A stretch of DNA of 16,811 nucleotides from NCBI GenBank assembly GCA_003455235.1, contig DMRT01000253.1, positions 1-16,811 on the forward strand, given 5' to 3'. Positions 16,035 through 16,811 of this stretch are shown here, piece after piece. The DNA is from Chitinophagaceae bacterium (GTDB taxonomy: Bacteria; Bacteroidota; Bacteroidia; Chitinophagales; Chitinophagaceae). The translations under genes and the position numbers were made by a program. The notes beneath the pieces are model-generated. The model made no database searches. It had not been told where the DNA came from and worked only from the letters and a program-made list of their open reading frames with translations. Position 1 is the stretch's first letter. Each line of letters starts with the position of its first letter.

Positions 16035-16184
16035 TTTTATTGCCAGGATGATCAGTCCTGCCAGGAAAAGCAGGATGGATATGCGGTTAATGCCGTGCAT
16101 GTATTTCATCCACTGCGTACGCGGGGCATTGGGGTCCTTCTTCTTCAGGTATAAATATTCGGCAATCTGGTTCAGTATTCCCAT
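16014..16184 (-). CDS. Small single-helix membrane protein, DUF6728-like
   Basis: This 56-residue frame is read on the minus strand from ATG 16184 to TAG 16014. It begins MGILNQIAEYLYLKKKDPNA, continues with TQWMKYMHGINRISILLF, and ends with one membrane helix (about residues 36-51) and a basic tail (KLFVRRG). The pattern of an amphipathic start, LYLKKKDPN, MHGINRISI and one C-terminal helix matches my memory of the Bacteroidota DUF6728 family; function is unknown. Its last seven codons overlap the lpxB 3' end in antisense. Codon use and the plausible protein argue that it is real rather than a shadow, and the gap between lpxB and msrB is otherwise empty. Confidence 0.75.
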   Translation of the reverse strand: MGILNQIAEYLYLKKKDPNAPRTQWMKYMHGINRISILLFLAGLIILAIKLFVRRG

Positions 16185-16244
16185 GTGTTTATCTTACCGG
16201 CTAAAATTAATGCTTAAATTCATATTCTGAAAAGACTGTTAAAA

Positions 16245-16268
16245 GGTTCAGTCACTAAAAACTGAACC
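16245..16268. promoter_or_regulatory. Perfect 8-bp inverted repeat between divergent genes
   Basis: GGTTCAGT (16245-16252) and ACTGAACC (16261-16268) flank an 8-base AT-rich spacer, CACTAAAA. The repeat lies in the 120-bp gap between the DUF6728-like gene (-) and msrB (+), 36 bp before the msrB ATG. It could be an operator. On the minus strand it is followed by TTTT, so a weak terminator is another reading. I saw no clear TAnnTTTG box nearby. Confidence 0.4.
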
Positions 16269-16304
16269 CGCTGCTGTTTCGTAGATTCAAGACAAACAAA
16301 TTTT

Positions 16305-16760
16305 ATGTACCGGATATTCCTTCTTTCTCTTCTCGTACTGTTAACCACCACCACCATGGCCCAGACAAAGAAATATGCAGTAACCAAGACCGAAGCCGAG
16401 TGGCGTAAACAGCTTACGCCTGAACAGTTCCAGGTTACCCGTAAAAAAGGTACCGAACGGGCTTTTACAGGCATCTACTGGGACAATCATGACAAGGGCA
16501 TTTACAAGTGCATCTGCTGCGGACAGGAACTCTTTGCTTCTTCCACCAAGTTCGACAGCGGCACCGGCTGGCCCAGCTTCTTTACGACCATCCCCGGCGC
16601 CTTTACGACCTTGCGCGACACCAAGTTCGGCATGGTGCGCACCGAGCACCGCTGCGCCCGCTGCGGCGGTCACCACGGCCACGTGTTCGACGATGGTCCG
16701 CCCCCCACCGGCCTGCGCTACTGCAACAACGGCGTGGCGATCAAGTTCGTGCCGGCCTAG
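16305..16760 (+). CDS. msrB: Exported peptide-methionine (R)-S-oxide reductase (compositionally mosaic)
   Basis: The 151-residue frame begins with a signal peptide (MYRIFLLSLLVLLTTTTMAQ), so the product is probably periplasmic. MsrB motifs are complete: Zn-binding CxxC pairs C69/C72 and C117/C120, FDSGTGWPSF at residues 83-92, HRCARCGGHHGHVFDDGP, and the catalytic Cys140 in GLRYCNNG. It reduces methionine R-sulfoxide in oxidised proteins. By hand count, codons 1-82 have about 57% GC at third positions and codons 83-151 about 93% (64 of 69). The change falls exactly in the most conserved stretch of the protein. The intact frame is either a recombinant gene or two different msrB genes joined during assembly. 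Confidence 0.9.
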   Translation: MYRIFLLSLLVLLTTTTMAQTKKYAVTKTEAEWRKQLTPEQFQVTRKKGTERAFTGIYWDNHDKGIYKCICCGQELFASSTKFDSGTGWPSFFTTIPGAFTTLRDTKFGMVRTEHRCARCGGHHGHVFDDGPPPTGLRYCNNGVAIKFVPA

Positions 16761-16811
16761 AGCCTGATGGGTTTCGATCGAAGCGATCGAAACGCTGAAT
16801 CAGGCTCGATC
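16551..16811. other. High-GC segment unlike the rest of the window
   Basis: By hand count, the three 60-base blocks from 16561 to 16740 have about 67%, 75% and 68% GC, while the first part of the same gene is near 50%. The segment spans the msrB 3' half and the trailing hairpin up to the window end. It fits DNA from a high-GC genome, such as a proteobacterium, joined to the Bacteroidota sequence. The join is placed near 16540-16560. Confidence 0.75.
16760..16807. repeat. Large two-part hairpin after the msrB stop
   Basis: The inner stem GTTTCGATCG (16771-16780) pairs with CGATCGAAAC (16784-16793) around an AAG loop. The outer stem GAGCCTGAT (16760-16768) pairs with ATCAGGCTC (16799-16807). 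Both stems are perfect (10 bp and 9 bp), separated by a small unpaired bulge. There is no T run, so it is not a classical intrinsic terminator. It could be a REP-like element or a rho-type/3'-end stabilising hairpin of the foreign high-GC DNA. Confidence 0.75.

Noticed and set aside
16034..16090. Short inverted repeats (AGGA...TCCT, CCAGG...CCTGG) after lpxB as a terminator
   Set aside because: They lie inside the membrane helix codons of the opposite-strand small gene, the stems are short and no T run follows.
16489..16798. Two open frames in the other plus-strand frames over the msrB 3' half
   Set aside because: They are open only because the segment is very GC-rich and stop codons are rare there. 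The translations are Ala/Pro/Arg-rich, and MsrB motifs are in the chosen frame.

Overview
The window looks like chromosomal DNA of a Bacteroidota member, probably Chitinophagales/Chitinophagaceae (inference). The evidence is the protein families (GH92 mannosidase with chitobiase-type and discoidin-like C-terminal domains, an NRAMP transporter fused to a UspA domain, a DUF922-type protein, a 56-residue DUF6728-like protein), TAnnTTTG-type -7 promoter boxes, and the general lack of clear Shine-Dalgarno sequences. Most of the window has roughly balanced base composition. The last ~260 bases are strongly GC-rich and do not match the rest. No rRNA, tRNA, CRISPR array, insertion sequence or phage gene was seen.

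Layout. 1-1716 (+) is the 3' part of an NRAMP metal transporter/UspA fusion. It meets, tail to tail with a 6-bp overlap, a five-gene minus-strand run read from 6614 down to 1711: DAACS-type carboxylate/amino-acid symporter, DedA/VTT membrane protein, MFS transporter, GT9 (heptosyltransferase-like) glycosyltransferase and a secreted DUF922-like putative Zn-protease. Spacing is tight (19 bp, 20-bp overlap, 42 bp, 36 bp), so they may be co-transcribed. An APC-family amino-acid permease (6752-8287, +) diverges from this run and ends at a bidirectional terminator shared with a large secreted GH92 enzyme on the minus strand (8342-11260).

11398-13136 (-) is a three-gene unit: an XRE-HTH/S24 LexA-like repressor, a DinB-superfamily (four-helix, metal-binding) protein and a single-stranded DNA-binding protein, closed by an intrinsic terminator. 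Two identical-architecture palindromes, ACTAA-N5-TTAGT, lie on the repressor's own promoter. They suggest autorepression and possibly control by DNA damage. Divergent from it, 13318-16034 (+) holds a four-helix membrane protein, surE, a small membrane protein translationally coupled to surE, and lpxB (lipid A synthesis). A 56-residue membrane protein lies on the opposite strand and overlaps the lpxB 3' end; it is followed by a secreted methionine sulfoxide reductase (msrB).

Most worth a second look: (1) msrB is a compositional mosaic, with third-position GC rising from about 57% to about 93% at codon 83, and the sequence runs out in a large hairpin, suggesting an assembly chimera or intragenic recombination; (2) the paired operators and the regulator-DinB-SSB unit; (3) a five-unit, 7-bp tandem repeat inside the lpxB coding region at an inter-domain linker. 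I found no convincing new multi-gene defence or mobile system; most genes are ordinary transport, envelope and housekeeping functions.
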